Assembly (NCBI GenBank): GCA_003427395.1
Contig: BFEA01000037.1
Coordinates: 1,239,213 to 1,268,428 of the forward strand
Direction of reading: 5' to 3'
Length of the DNA: 29,216 bases
Origin: Chara braunii
Taxonomy: Eukaryota > Streptophyta > Charophyceae > Charales > Characeae
A program made the position numbers and the translations under genes. Below the pieces are notes generated by a model. That model did not search any database, was not told where the DNA came from, and saw only the letters and a list, made by a program, of their open reading frames with translations. This document shows, piece after piece, positions 18,101 through 27,084 of the stretch. The first letter of the stretch is position 1. Every line of letters begins with the position of its first letter.

Positions 18101-19080
18101 GGATTTAATTCGGCCAACATTCAAATTCTGAACATTAATAATTAGATCTTAGAGAAATGAGTAAAAGATAATATAAAATTTAAAGGAAGAAAGAAGATAA
18201 GGACCACACCTCAACGGTGATATTATGAGCAAAACTCTCTGCCGTCCATCGCAGCCCCCTTCGTTTTCGAGTGACATATTTGTTGGTGCGGCAGGCCCAT
18301 AACAGAATACCGCCCGACACTTCACTTCCTTCATAGGGCAGTTACGGGCTACCACTAATGGGTACATGTATCTGATGGTAAGGAGGGGGCCTATGACCTC
18401 CCCCTTGGGGGGTGATAGGCTTCCTACCGAAGCGGCCATGGGTTACCCCTCTTTTAGGGTCTCACTGGGCGGCGCTCAGCCAAACAGCTCAGTCATAGTG
18501 CGATACTTGAAGGGTCGGGGTAGTCCAGACCACCAGACTTTAATCGAAGTTCAAAAACGAAACGTCTGCCCTCCTTCCCGCGAAGTGACAAAAGGGGAAA
18601 TCAAAGAAATCAAAGGTAGAGAAAGAAAGAATAAAATACAAAAAGGAAAGATGCGGACTGACGCTATATCTTTTTGGTTAACAAAATACATAATTCGATA
18701 AATGCATTTTTAGTCTTTTTTTTTTCCTTCTTTTTATTTTCTTTTTTCGGAGCTTTCTTCCTTTTTCTTTTAATGGTGACCATCACTTTTGCACCTATGC
18801 CAGAACACGATTTTAGAGGCCCGACGTGCAGTTGGAAAAACAAATTGATTATTACTATCCCTCTTCTGCACTTAGCCCAGATCATGACCATCGAGGCCCA
18901 ACGCACGACTAACCGTGCTACCCCTTTTCTAACACGCTAGGCAACCTCGATGGTCACTTCCGTTACGGGGCGGAACATTGTAAGGCAGGGTACCAAACCT
19001 ACGTAGTACCATTGGAAAGCCCAGTATCTGGGCCTGTCAGTTCCACATGACCCTGCGGACTGGTACCGGGCTTATAGCGG
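18101..19080. other. Unassigned stretch with possible organellar-type sequence
   Basis: It contains an A-rich part (18120-18200, 18595-18650), a GC-rich part with a strong hairpin (GGAGGGGGCCTATGACCTCC at about 18381-18400), and GTGCGATACTTGAA at about 18498. The last resembles the GTGYG start of group II introns. An open stretch of 111 codons (18366-18701, plus) is not recognised. Overall similarity to organelle intron sequence is only an impression from short motifs. Confidence 0.3.
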
Positions 19081-19260
19081 TAAGTGAACGGATGAACTGA
19101 TACGCAGCGGTAAGTGAGTGGATGGACCTGTACGCAACGGTAAGTGAGCGGATGGACTGGTACGCAGCGGTAAGTGAGCGGATGGACTGGTATGCAGCGG
19201 TCAGTGAGCGGATGGACTGGTACGCAGCGTTAAGTGAGCGGATGGACTGGTACGCAGCGG
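19081..19260 (+). repeat. Six tandem 30-bp repeats
   Basis: Units run 19081-19110, then every 30 bp to 19260, with consensus TAAGTGAGCGGATGGACTGG followed by TACGCAGCGG. A partial unit (GCGGACTGGTACC...TAGCGG) precedes at about 19053-19080. The first unit is most diverged (GAACGGATGAACTGA). Because 30 is a multiple of three, both strands stay open (SERMDWYAAV on plus; AAYQSIRSLT on minus); this need not mean coding. Confidence 0.95.
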
Positions 19261-19343
19261 AGGGCCGGGACACCGCGCCCGCCGACATGATACCAAACCC
19301 CTGCCCAACGTCCCCGCTGGGCCAAAACGTAGCAACCGATCAG

Positions 19344-19352
19344 TATAAAATA
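19344..19352 (+). promoter_or_regulatory. TATA-like box upstream of RG-rich reading frame
   Basis: CAGTATAAAATAATACG lies about 265 bp upstream of the ATG at 19611. Pyrimidine-rich sequence follows. Fits a Pol II core promoter or an LTR U3, but nothing else confirms it. Confidence 0.35.
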
Positions 19353-19610
19353 ATACGAGTTGAGAACTTCTTCACCCATTTTTATCGCAAGGAGCGGCGA
19401 TGTCTCTCATCGCGATCCTGCGTCCGGTATCATCTTGCTTTCCCACAGCGCAACTTCTTTGTTCTCTCTCCCTTCGCAACACGCAATAATTTTGCATGAC
19501 GTGTGTATTATCTCTCCTCTCTCTTCTCTTAGTAATTCAGTTTTCTCGTTGTAAGCCCTCTTTTAATCTTTATTCTGCCGTGGCTTACGTCTTCTCCTCC
19601 TCCTCACACC

Positions 19611-20068
19611 ATGACTGAGGCACGCCGAGGACAAGGAAGAGGAAGAGGTCGAGGAAAGGCTCGTGAAGAGCCGCCTGCTCGCACACGGCGTGAATATAAC
19701 TCAGAGGAGGACGAAGAAGCGTGAGGTTACAACTCCTACTCGAGGCCATATTTGCGCCAGCCTTTTACCGGGTGGTACGAAAGGACTCCATCTCCTACGA
19801 GGATGGAGTACTTCTAGATGAAGTTTGAGGCGCTCTACATCGCTCCCGGCACCTCCTCTCCTCCATACTCACCCAGAGCACCTACTATCCGCGCGGCAAG
19901 CAGAGCCCTAGTGCCTGTTCCATCAACCTCTATCCCATGTAGAGTTTTTCCCTCTTCTCATCTTAGTGACTGCGCCTTTTTCTGTATTCTCTTTCTTCTT
20001 TCTTTACTTCAGATTGAGTTCATGACTGTCTTCTTCGTGTTGTATAAACGTGATTTTCTCTCGAATTT
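19611..20068 (+). pseudogene. Broken RG-rich reading frame, possibly start of a gag
   Basis: From ATG 19611 the frame reads MTEARRGQGRGRGRGKAREE, then an acidic REYNSEEDEEA, and meets TGA at 19722. It continues in the same frame (GYNSYSRPYLRQPFTGWYER) to TAG at 19815, then again for about 84 codons to 20068 with proline-rich and hydrophobic parts. The arginine-glycine box followed by acidic residues is common at the start of retroelement gag proteins and of RNA-binding proteins. No domain after it is identifiable. A TTCTTTACTTCAG motif at about 20000 resembles a splice acceptor. It is best called a remnant of unknown origin. Confidence 0.35.
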
Positions 20069-20360
20069 TTGACTCCTCTCCTTTCAAACCTTCTGTTTAT
20101 GCCACCCTTTATAGCGTTCCTGGCTTGAGAATTTGAGTATCCTAAGGCTGGGGATGCAGTTTCCTTGTAAACCAGGCCGCTTGTCGGACACCAAATAAAT
20201 TTAAGAAGGATTTCTCATCAATTGCTGGTTTGACTTGCCGTTGAACTTTTTCAGCTATGAAGTTACCTTGTTCCTTGTCTTGACAGTGATGCCAGGGATA
20301 TTGTCCAATTGACTTTAACGTTGAGGACACTCATTCTGTCTGTCGTACTGGGGATATGGT

Positions 20361-20500
20361 ATACCAAACCCTTTTTCCTGTTCTCTGACCTGAGTGAGAC
20401 GTCCTCTCAACTTCTCAAGCAACTCAGAGGATACCAAATGTCGTTTTTTTCCTCTGGTTTGAGCGAGGCATATCCTCACTTTCTCAGACAAATAAAGGGG
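20361..20500 (+). repeat. Imperfect 70-bp direct repeat
   Basis: ATACCAAACCCTTTTTCCTG... (20361-20430) and ATACCAAATGTCGTTTTTTT... (20431-20500) share the order ATACCAAA, T-run, TCTGRYYTGAG-GAG, CCTCA and CTTTCTCA-like blocks. Diverged. Confidence 0.6.
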
Positions 20501-21463
20501 GATATTTTTGTGGCCTTGGAACTTTTGAAGTGTCTGCATGATCCTGCAAAACAGCAAGTTCCACAACTCCCCAAACATATTCCCAACATACAGATCCTTT
20601 CTAACTGACAATCATCAGGCAATAAGTAAATAGAATACATAAATTAAAACCCATAATAAAACAATAAATAAAATTAAACATTTCTCCACACTCAAGAGTT
20701 ATTGATTGTCTTGGTTTTGGCCCACCATTGGCCAGGAATGGCAAACCTCCCGTCAGTCTGACATACCTCATTCGGCCCGCCTCAGGCCAAGACCAATCAA
20801 CCATTTGTCTTGACGACCCCTTTAACCTGCCTCTAGGTTAGGACCACCATACCCACTACTCGAGTATGATGACCCTCTGACACTCTCGCCAGGACGCCCA
20901 GACTATAGCGGGTTTGGTCACCCTATGACAGCAGACCTCCCGTCAGTCAGACTGTCTCGTACCCGGATTTGACCACTGCGGTCGGGGACCGGCTCACCCA
21001 CCAGTTTTTGGCCAAGGGCGCTGGATGCCCCGCCCAAATTTTTGAACGTGGGACCAGGTCTAACCACGGCTCCAGGATCTGGTGAACCTCACTGGATTGC
21101 AACCTTTGACTACGGTAAGGCTCTGGCTAGCCCCAACAATTAATTCATCTTTAGGTTAGTGAAGGAAATTTCAGCCACAGACAACCAACATACATCTCAT
21201 GCCCACAGTGAGACAATCCATGCCCCTGATAACAGAACGGACATTTCTCAAGAGACGTCCCTTCAGTCTCAAGAGGCACTGAACAACAATAACAACAACT
21301 GACAATGTATTTTCCTAGAGACTTCCCGACAACCTCTGAAAATACAAAGTGTTGATCCTAGAGAGGTCCCTTCCCTCACCTGAGAGTACCTACCTTCGTC
21401 AGTTTCAAGGGAGCATAGAGATATTGGCCGAGAGATGTCCCTTCCCTCATCTGAGACAAGATA

Positions 21464-21643
21464 GGCAACTAGTTAAGAAACACAAAGTCCCCATGCCGAC
21501 AACTCTTTGGTCGAGCAAGGATGAACTTCTTTATGCCCATCTTCTTAATAGCTTTCTTAGACAGGCAACTCAGTTAGAAGACACGAAGTCCCTCTATTGA
21601 CAATTCTCTAGTCAGATAAAGCTGAACTTCTTTATGCCCATCA
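21464..21643 (+). repeat. Imperfect 100-bp direct repeat
   Basis: GGCAACTAGTTAAGAAACAC at 21464 recurs as GGCAACTCAGTTAGAAGACA at 21564. Both continue through AAGTCCC, CAACTCT or CAATTCT, and AACTTCTTTATGCCCATC. A related pair of GAGAGGTCCCTTCCCTCA-like blocks lies just upstream (about 21360 and 21430). Confidence 0.75.
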
Positions 21644-22013
21644 GACTTTCCCCTCATCATGATGTTAACACTGGTTACTCTTTGATGTGCCACAACCATG
21701 AATTCTCTGAACTTTGTCTCTCTGCAACAACTTTTTACAGTTGCTTACCACTTAGGGATATGACATTCATGGATCAACTGTGGCCCATCTCTCTTGACAC
21801 TTTAATCACATTGATTCTGTCATTTATAGAGAATAATAAAATCAGTTACGATCCAGAAGAGAATATAGATCGTCTGAGAAAGTCTCTCTCAAGTCCTTTG
21901 TGACAAAGTCTGACACGCTGAAAATTGATGTACTGAATTGACAGTGGAAGAGTAGTCAGGGTCCGTTGAAATTTTATGTCTATGTAGTGTCTTCCTGTTT
22001 CACTGCTTTTCTC

Positions 22014-22735
22014 TTAGTTTCTTGAAGCAACTCTTTCACCGGATGACTGACTTTTTTTTCCTTTTTTTGTGATCATTGTAGGGACCAAGTCGGGATCTCC
22101 GAAAATAAACTTACAAAGCCTTGATCCTGACACCATATCATGAATTCTTGAACCATCCATCTTTGATATATCATAAACCTTGTCCTTTGTTTCGCCTATA
22201 GTTCTGTAGGGACCGAGCCATTTGGGCTCCAACCGTTTGGTCCACTGCGTCTCAAGGGAATTATCGAACAAGAGGACAACGTCACCAACCTTAAGTTTCT
22301 CTTTCCTTACATATCTCTTCTTGTTCCAATTCTCTTGATCTGACAGTCTGCTGGTTGCCATTCTTTCTGCAGCATTCATCACAGCCTGATCAACTTCTGA
22401 TATCTGTCTCATTCTGATATGAAGAAGTTCTGAAATTGAGTATTCTTTGTCACTCTCTTGACTTGACCATGTGTTGATTATACTCTCAATAGGCAGAGTA
22501 GCATACCGGCCATACCACCAGGTGAATGGAGCATAACCATTGGTTCTCTTGACAGTGATGTGGTCAGCATAAACTGCAACTCTGAGTACTTTCAGCCAGT
22601 TACTGAGGTTCCCTTCACACCATTTAGCCAATGAATCTTTTAGAGTTTTATGACCTCTCTCGACAGGTGCGTTTGCTTGAGGATGATAAGTGGTTACATA
22701 TCGAATTCTAACACCCAGTTTGAGAGTGGTTCGGA
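22014..22735 (-). pseudogene. pol: E3 pol: integrase C-terminal half
   Basis: About 205 codons are open from 22631, preceded by a broken link to the core. WCEGNLSNWLKVLRVAVYAD and NGYAPFTWWYGR correspond to the end of the catalytic core (host-like motif YNxxxHxxTGxxP/F in other gypsy elements). WNKKRYVRKEKLKVGDVVLLF then KRLEPKWLGPYRTIGE form the GPY/F module and DNA-binding tail. Unlike E1/E2 no chromodomain follows; the frame stops at 22014. It reads into the core with a break around 22640-22740, where a sequence like ANAPVERGHK suggests the catalytic Glu region. Confidence 0.85.
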
Positions 22736-22738
22736 TTC

Positions 22739-23120
22739 TTAGTCTGAAACAAACTCTCTAATAAAAGGGTATATGAGATAAATTTCCTCTATCCAATCAG
22801 CCACTTGCTCGGATGTCTTCCTTTTCAGAGGCTTTGCCTCAACATATCTGGAAAAATTATCTTTCATGTTCAATATGTATCTCATACCATCCTTGCCCAT
22901 GGGCATGGTGATGAGATCCAAGTGAACCCGACTCCCTGACTCCACTAGGATAGTAGGAAATAAGGGCTCAATCAGCCTTGTTGTAGACCTCTTTTGACAT
23001 AACACACATGGCTTACAAAATTTGTAACTCTCCACTAGGATAGTAGGAAATTAGGGCTCAATCATCCATGTTGTAGACCTCTTCTGACATAACACACATG
23101 ACTTACAAAATTTGTAACTC
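22739..23120 (-). pseudogene. pol: E3 pol: integrase zinc finger and start of core, with 90-bp duplication
   Basis: The frame includes YKFCKPCVLCQKRST, the Cys pair of the HHCC finger, and then VHLDLITMPMGKDGMRYIL with the first catalytic Asp and DNFSRYVEAKPL, typical of gypsy integrases. The stretch encoding the finger tail is present twice in tandem (22941-23030 and 23031-23120). The copy nearer the 5' side of the gene has TAA for TTA and a changed residue (Pro to Ser), so it ends the frame. The core frame stops near FVSD at 22739, next to the expected second Asp. Confidence 0.86.
22941..23120. repeat. Tandem duplication of 90 bp in E3 integrase
   Basis: TCCACTAGGATAGTAGGAAA begins both copies (22941, 23031) and TTTGTAACTC ends both. 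About half a dozen substitutions separate them. The unit equals 30 codons, so the frame is kept. Confidence 0.95.
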
Positions 23121-23351
23121 ATGTCTCTCATGCCAGACCAGAAGTAGAGTTTTAATTGTCTTGGAATAAGTTGCTTCAGCATCGCTATGACCACCAACAA
23201 CCCCCTCGTGTAGAGCAACAATTATTTCTAGCTGTCTTTCCTTCCTATAGACAACTCTTATTGGAGGCAAACCTCTTTTGCCATCTACAAAGAGGTGACC
23301 TCTCTTTAGCCTGAACTTCTTTCTTGAATTTTTGCAGTAGTATTGTTTTAG

Positions 23352-23740
23352 CTATTCCTTTTCCATATTTTTCACAAAATTTTGATAAATTTTATCATAT
23401 TCTTCGAAGATGAATGATACCTCTTCCTCCTTCCCAACCTCCTCTTCATTTTTTGAACCGGAACTCTCTCCCAGTTCATGAGCAGCCACAACTACTGCAC
23501 TGACTTTAGCATACCAATTGTTTTGTTCTTCTTCTTCCTCCTTTTCAATAATTAACTCGTACACATAAGCATCATGAATTCCTCCCGGTTGTCTCTTTCT
23601 TCAGGCCATAAGCTCCACGTATAGGAACTTGGCGCCTTATAATATTCATCGTCTTCCTCATTTAAGAAATTATCAACATAGGCAGATTTTTCTGTTGTCC
23701 CATTGATATCTTCTTCTTCATCTTTTCTCTATTAAATTCG
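23352..23740 (-). pseudogene. pol: E3 pol: acidic linker between RNase H and integrase
   Basis: About 70 open codons from 23564 with runs of Glu (KEEEEEQ, KNEEEVGKEEEV) and no recognised domain. The position between the RNase H tail (ADGLSR at about 23740) and the integrase finger suggests a spacer. The flanking sequence 23120-23350 is homologous in character but has no clear frame. Confidence 0.5.
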
Positions 23741-24120
23741 GCTTAAGCCATCTGCTCAATTTTTTTCTGTAGGTATCTTTTCCAGTTTAAAATCAAAAGT
23801 CCAAATGAAGGCAATCCACCTGCTTACTGTTGGATCTACTTGTTGATGCTTTTTAATATCACCAATCATAGCAAACGCATCAGTCCTCAGGAAGGTTCTC
23901 CTTCCAAGTACATAGTGCCTGAAACACCTAAAACAGTGGATGATTGTCAGTAGCTCCTTTCTAAATTAGGTGTAGCATCTTTCTGTAGAGTTAAGAGTTC
24001 TACTCTCAAATCTCAAGGGTCTCTATTTGCCATCACCATCTTTTTGAATAAGCACACCACCAAGAGCTATTGGTCCCCGATCTGCCTCGATGTGAAGGAC
24101 GTTCCTTCCTCATCATCGTA
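23740..24120 (-). pseudogene. pol: E3 pol: RNase H
   Basis: By direct reading in one minus-strand frame the order is FRKELLTIIHCFRCFRHYVL, GRRTFLRTDAFAMIG, KKHQQVDPTVSRWIAFIWTF, DFKLEKIPTEKN, ADGLSR. This is the standard RNase H end of gypsy pol: catalytic Glu in KELL, Asp in RTD, and ADGLSR before the linker. A stop separates ADGLSR from the preceding text and others occur upstream. The first RNase H Asp region (about 24100) is present only as scattered frames. Confidence 0.75.
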
Positions 24121-24149
24121 GAAAGACACCCCCAACACTACACCTTCAT

Positions 24150-25279
24150 CTTTTAATTTTTCTTGAAATATTTTTGCAACAATTTGTCTTTTTTCAGTCC
24201 AAGATAAGTCAACCGCTTGCCTCACCATCTTTCTTAGAGGTTCTGCAAGGGTAGCAAAATGAGGATTGGAAATCCTCCAGAACCCACAAACACTTAAGAA
24301 GCTTCCGAAGTCAGAGGTTAGTTCAAAATTTTATCTATCTTCTTGGGGTCAGGGTTCCTACCTTTGGAGAAGCATCTAAAACCCAAGATAGTTACCTCTG
24401 CTTGAAGAGAAGGGACTTCGGTCCACTGACAATCAGGTTATATTTTTGAAGTTTTTCTAGGACCATCTTCACTCCTTCAGCATGTTCCCAGACAAACTTT
24501 CTGATTGCATCAGCGACCAAAGTCTCATCTCTTACTATGGGTCCTTTCACAGGATTATCATCAATGTCCTGCATGACTTGGATCATATCCCTTTGAACCA
24601 CTGCCACACCATTGGTCCAACCTTGAGGGACCACACACATTTGAATGAGGCCCCTCGGTGTGTGCATGACAGTCATTGGTCGACTAGTGGGATCAATGAG
24701 AAACTGATCATAGCCAGAATATAAATCAATTAAGGAATAAATGCATCGACCAACAAAGGATTCAGAATGGAGATCAACATTAGGGAGACTACCTGCATCA
24801 CGTACCGTTACTTAGTTGAGCTTCTAAAGATTCTGTATCCATCTCAGTCCTCTTCTTGGTTTCCAAAAACAAAGCCAGTGGTTAGCATACGGACCGTCAG
24901 CAGGTTCAATAACATTGGAGGCAATTTTATTGTCAAGATATTTTACCACCTCTGCCTCTTCCTTCAGGGCATACTTGGTTGGTCTGTCATTCCACGGGAT
25001 ATGATTAACTGTCCAAATTTTTGCCATCTTGATCATATCCACGTCCAACCGCCCTCTCCCCTCATTATTAAAGGAGAATGTTCCAGAAAATTCTTGACAC
25101 ACTTTGAAGATATATTTTTTCTCTTTAGGCAAGATAAATTGGTCTGCCCCTACCTTCATTGTGTCAAATCTTTCCTTAGTGACTCTGTTCACCAATTTTG
25201 CAGATTCCCTTAATGCTTTAATAATTCTCCTTTCTTTCTCTAGTGCTTCATCATAATCCTTTTCAATTAGGGCTGCCAC
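24150..25279 (-). pseudogene. pol: E3 pol: reverse transcriptase
   Basis: The upstream part (25279-24824) has WNDRPTKYALKEEAEVVKYL then PYANHWLCFWKPRRGLRWIQ, the pre-palm and first RT motif. After a break, SLIDLYSGYDQF (about 24740-24700) holds the first catalytic Asp. MTVMHTPRGLIQMCVVPQGW and TNGVAVVQRDMIQVMQ follow, and the active-site double Asp lies in QDIDDNPVKGPIV, which seems a few residues shorter than related elements just before the DD. The frame ends at 24392. The connection segment (FQSSFCYPCRTSKKDGEA region to about 24150) is shifted. Several stops and indels make it inactive. Confidence 0.87.
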
Positions 25280-25600
25280 TGAGTTCTTTTTTACCCCCTT
25301 GGGCTTGTATTCTATTTTTGACCCAGTGGCTATTTTCTTAAAAAAGGATGAGTTGATAAAAAAAATAATTTCATTTTTTCGCCCTTAGCAGTTTCAACAA
25401 CCATTTTAAATGCTTCAATCTGCCCATCTCCATCTTTGAGTTTGCCAAGAGCTTTGATCATTTTTGAAATCTGATTAATATCAACTAAGACTTCCTCCTT
25501 GACTTCTTGCATGTCTTTTCCTTTTATCTTCCTTATCTTTTCAACAGATTCTTCCCTTTTGATTGAGTTAGTTGATACCTTATGCTTATGATGATGGGAA
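25280..25600 (-). pseudogene. pol: E3 pol: segment before RT, left of hAT copy A
   Basis: Open as SIKREESVEKIRKIKGKDMQ, ALGKLKDGDGQIEAFKMVVE, AKGEKMKLFFLSTHPFL. Rich in Lys and Glu, no recognised domain, and continuous in position with the RT frame start. The apparent open frame extends into the hAT-like element, but that part is not E3. Confidence 0.55.
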
Positions 25601-25608
25601 CTACATAC
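25601..25608. repeat. Target duplication of hAT copy A, left (CTACATAC)
   Basis: Repeated exactly at 26766-26773. It fits the hAT consensus nTnnnnAn (T at 2, A at 7). The next three bases CAT match on both sides too, so a duplicate of up to 11 bp cannot be excluded. Confidence 0.82.
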
Positions 25609-26138
25609 CATGACAACGATCCGGACCTCCGGACAGGGATCTGGACCGTCCGGTGTCCGGTGTCCAGTGAACGTGTCCGGATCCCGGTCCGGATTCCAGA
25701 CCCTTTGGCCAACGACCAAATTATTTTGGCTGTCCAGGGCGTTTCGTCTCGCCCAGGGCTGCCAACCAAAAATATGAGCATATTTTTTTTGGCCCTGAAG
25801 GGGCATCCGATAGGGCCATAATTTTATTTTTTTTGCCTGTGGGAAGTTTTCTTCCTTTCATGTTTCTGCCCGTTTGAATGTCGTCCTTGCATCGTGGCAG
25901 CTTCGTAGTGGGCACAGTCTTTGAATTCATCCTTCAGCCTTGCGAGTTCGGCCGCCCCCCCTTTCACAATAATGTTTGAGCTTGCATGCCCGCCACTACC
26001 ACCATTGTCAGAGGGAGGAAGAAGCAGATCAACGAGGCGAATACAGCAGGCAAGGAGCAGACGGGGAGCAAGCGCAGGAGAGCTGGCAGTGGGTGCCGGG
26101 AAGGCCATGCGAGGAGCCCAGCAAGGAGTAGTGGAAGT

Positions 26139-26140
<2 letters not shown>

Positions 26141-26185
<45 letters not shown>
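26141..26185. repeat. (CT)n microsatellite
   Basis: Perfect CT dinucleotides, 45 bp, inside hAT copy A. It gives the artificial Arg-Glu run on the minus strand. Confidence 0.98.
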
Positions 26186-26188
<3 letters not shown>

Positions 26189-26280
26189 GTTTTGTTGTCA
26201 TGGTCTTCCCTCTTTCTGCTCCTCCATCTGCCTCCTCTTTCTCCATGTCTGCGTCCTCTTCCCGCTCCTCCTCCTCCTCG

Positions 26281-26545
26281 TCTTGGTCATCGTCATGTAC
26301 TTGCTATAACCTCCCCTACTCCCTTCCCTGCTCATGCCACGTGGCACCTTTTTTCCTTTTTTTTTCGAAACTTTGTCGTTAGGTTCCTCGTCTTCATTCT
26401 CCTCCCGCTCCTCCCCGTCCACGTCTTTGCCCTCCTCCTGCTGCTCCTCCAGGTCTTCGCCCTCCTCCCCCTCATCTTGGTTGTTGACATGTACTCACTA
26501 TAACCTCCCCTCCCCGCCCCTATCTGTGCCACATGGCCTTTTTGT
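26281..26545 (+). repeat. Internal duplication in hAT copy A
   Basis: TCTTGGTCATCGTCATGTAC (26281) and TCTTGGTTGTTGACATGTAC (26475) both continue through CTATAACCTCCCCT and TGCCAC(G/A)TGGC to a T-rich tract. Period about 194 bp. Confidence 0.8.
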
Positions 26546-26765
26546 TGTTTTCAACCCATTTGCAGTACTTTGTATAACTTTTTTTTTTTTTTTTTTTTTT
26601 AAATATTCGGACATGTACACCCATCCGGACAGGGATCCGGACAGGCCGATCCGGACATGTACGGATTAACCGGAAAATATCGGAAGTCCGGACGATCAGA
26701 TGAAACCGGGAAATCCGGTTTTGGGTGTCTGGACTTGTCCGGTTCACTTGCCCCCCGCTCCCATG

Positions 26766-26773
26766 CTACATAC
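26766..26773. repeat. Target duplication of hAT copy A, right (CTACATAC)
   Basis: Exact match to 25601-25608. Confidence 0.82.
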
Positions 26774-26818
26774 CATAAAAGTATGTTACTGTGCAGTCTC
26801 CGGATCTTGCAAGCCAAT

Positions 26819-27010
26819 CTAGGACGACTCTTTATGACTGAAGAACTGGACAAATTCCATCACGTGCAAGAACGGGGTGCCTATAATACAATCATGGTCT
26901 AGATCTGGTACCACAAATCCCAATAGTTCAACTGACATCATCCCAACCCTGATGGGCAAATTGTCAATAAACCCTGCAACGAAGAGTTGCTCTATAATAA
27001 TACTTAACAT
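26819..27010 (-). pseudogene. pol: E3 pol: aspartic protease, C-terminal part
   Basis: The frame reads LPIRVGMMSVELLGFVVPDL then DHDCIIGTPFLHVM. The last block is the ILGTPFL motif that closes retropepsin-like proteases in gypsy elements. The N-terminal DTG/DSG motif was not found: the sequence upstream (27010-27085) contains several stops. It lies between gag and hAT copy A, in the expected order. Confidence 0.75.
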
Positions 27011-27084
27011 TTGCTCGAATTTTCACCTGATTAATCTAGATAGTTAAATACCCACAACCCATAGTTGCGAATCATATTTTACAT

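Larger units (their letters stand above)
20069..22013. other. Noncoding, repeat-bearing stretch downstream of E3
   Basis: No gene is recognised. It holds imperfect direct repeats (20361, 21464) and a motif CAACCTCCCGTCAGTC-like at about 20740 and 20935. Because it follows E3 integrase directly in E3 orientation, part of it may be the E3 3' untranslated region and LTR. No TG...CA boundary or polypurine tract could be fixed, and the partner LTR would lie outside the window. Confidence 0.4.
25609..26765 (+). mobile_element. hAT-like non-autonomous element, copy A
   Basis: 1157 bp flanked by CTACATAC duplicates. It begins CATGACAACGATCCGGACC and ends, on the other strand, CATGGGAGCG, an imperfect inverted pair. 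Both ends carry dense TCCGGAC/CCGGAC motifs, including the same CCGGACAGGGATC near 25629 and 26625, which is typical of transposase subterminal sites. Inside are (CT)n at 26141-26185, an internal 70-bp duplicate (26281 and 26475), and a T22 run at 26580. Possible remnant coding on minus (26246-25824; SSNIIVKGGAAELARLKDEF) has no recognised domain. Superfamily is inferred from duplicate size and ends; Mutator-like is the alternative if the duplicate is 9-11 bp. Confidence 0.78.

Noticed and set aside
19081-19260. Regular 30-bp repeats as a possible CRISPR array
   Set aside because: Units are directly adjacent with no spacers, and the context is eukaryotic.
25824-26246. Minus-strand open stretch in hAT copy A with a long Arg-Glu repeat
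   Set aside because: The repeat is the translated (CT)n microsatellite; no transposase motif (BED finger, hATC) can be seen.
26192-26503. Pro/Leu/Ser-rich open stretches on the plus strand
   Set aside because: They are produced by CTCC-rich low-complexity DNA within the hAT-like element.
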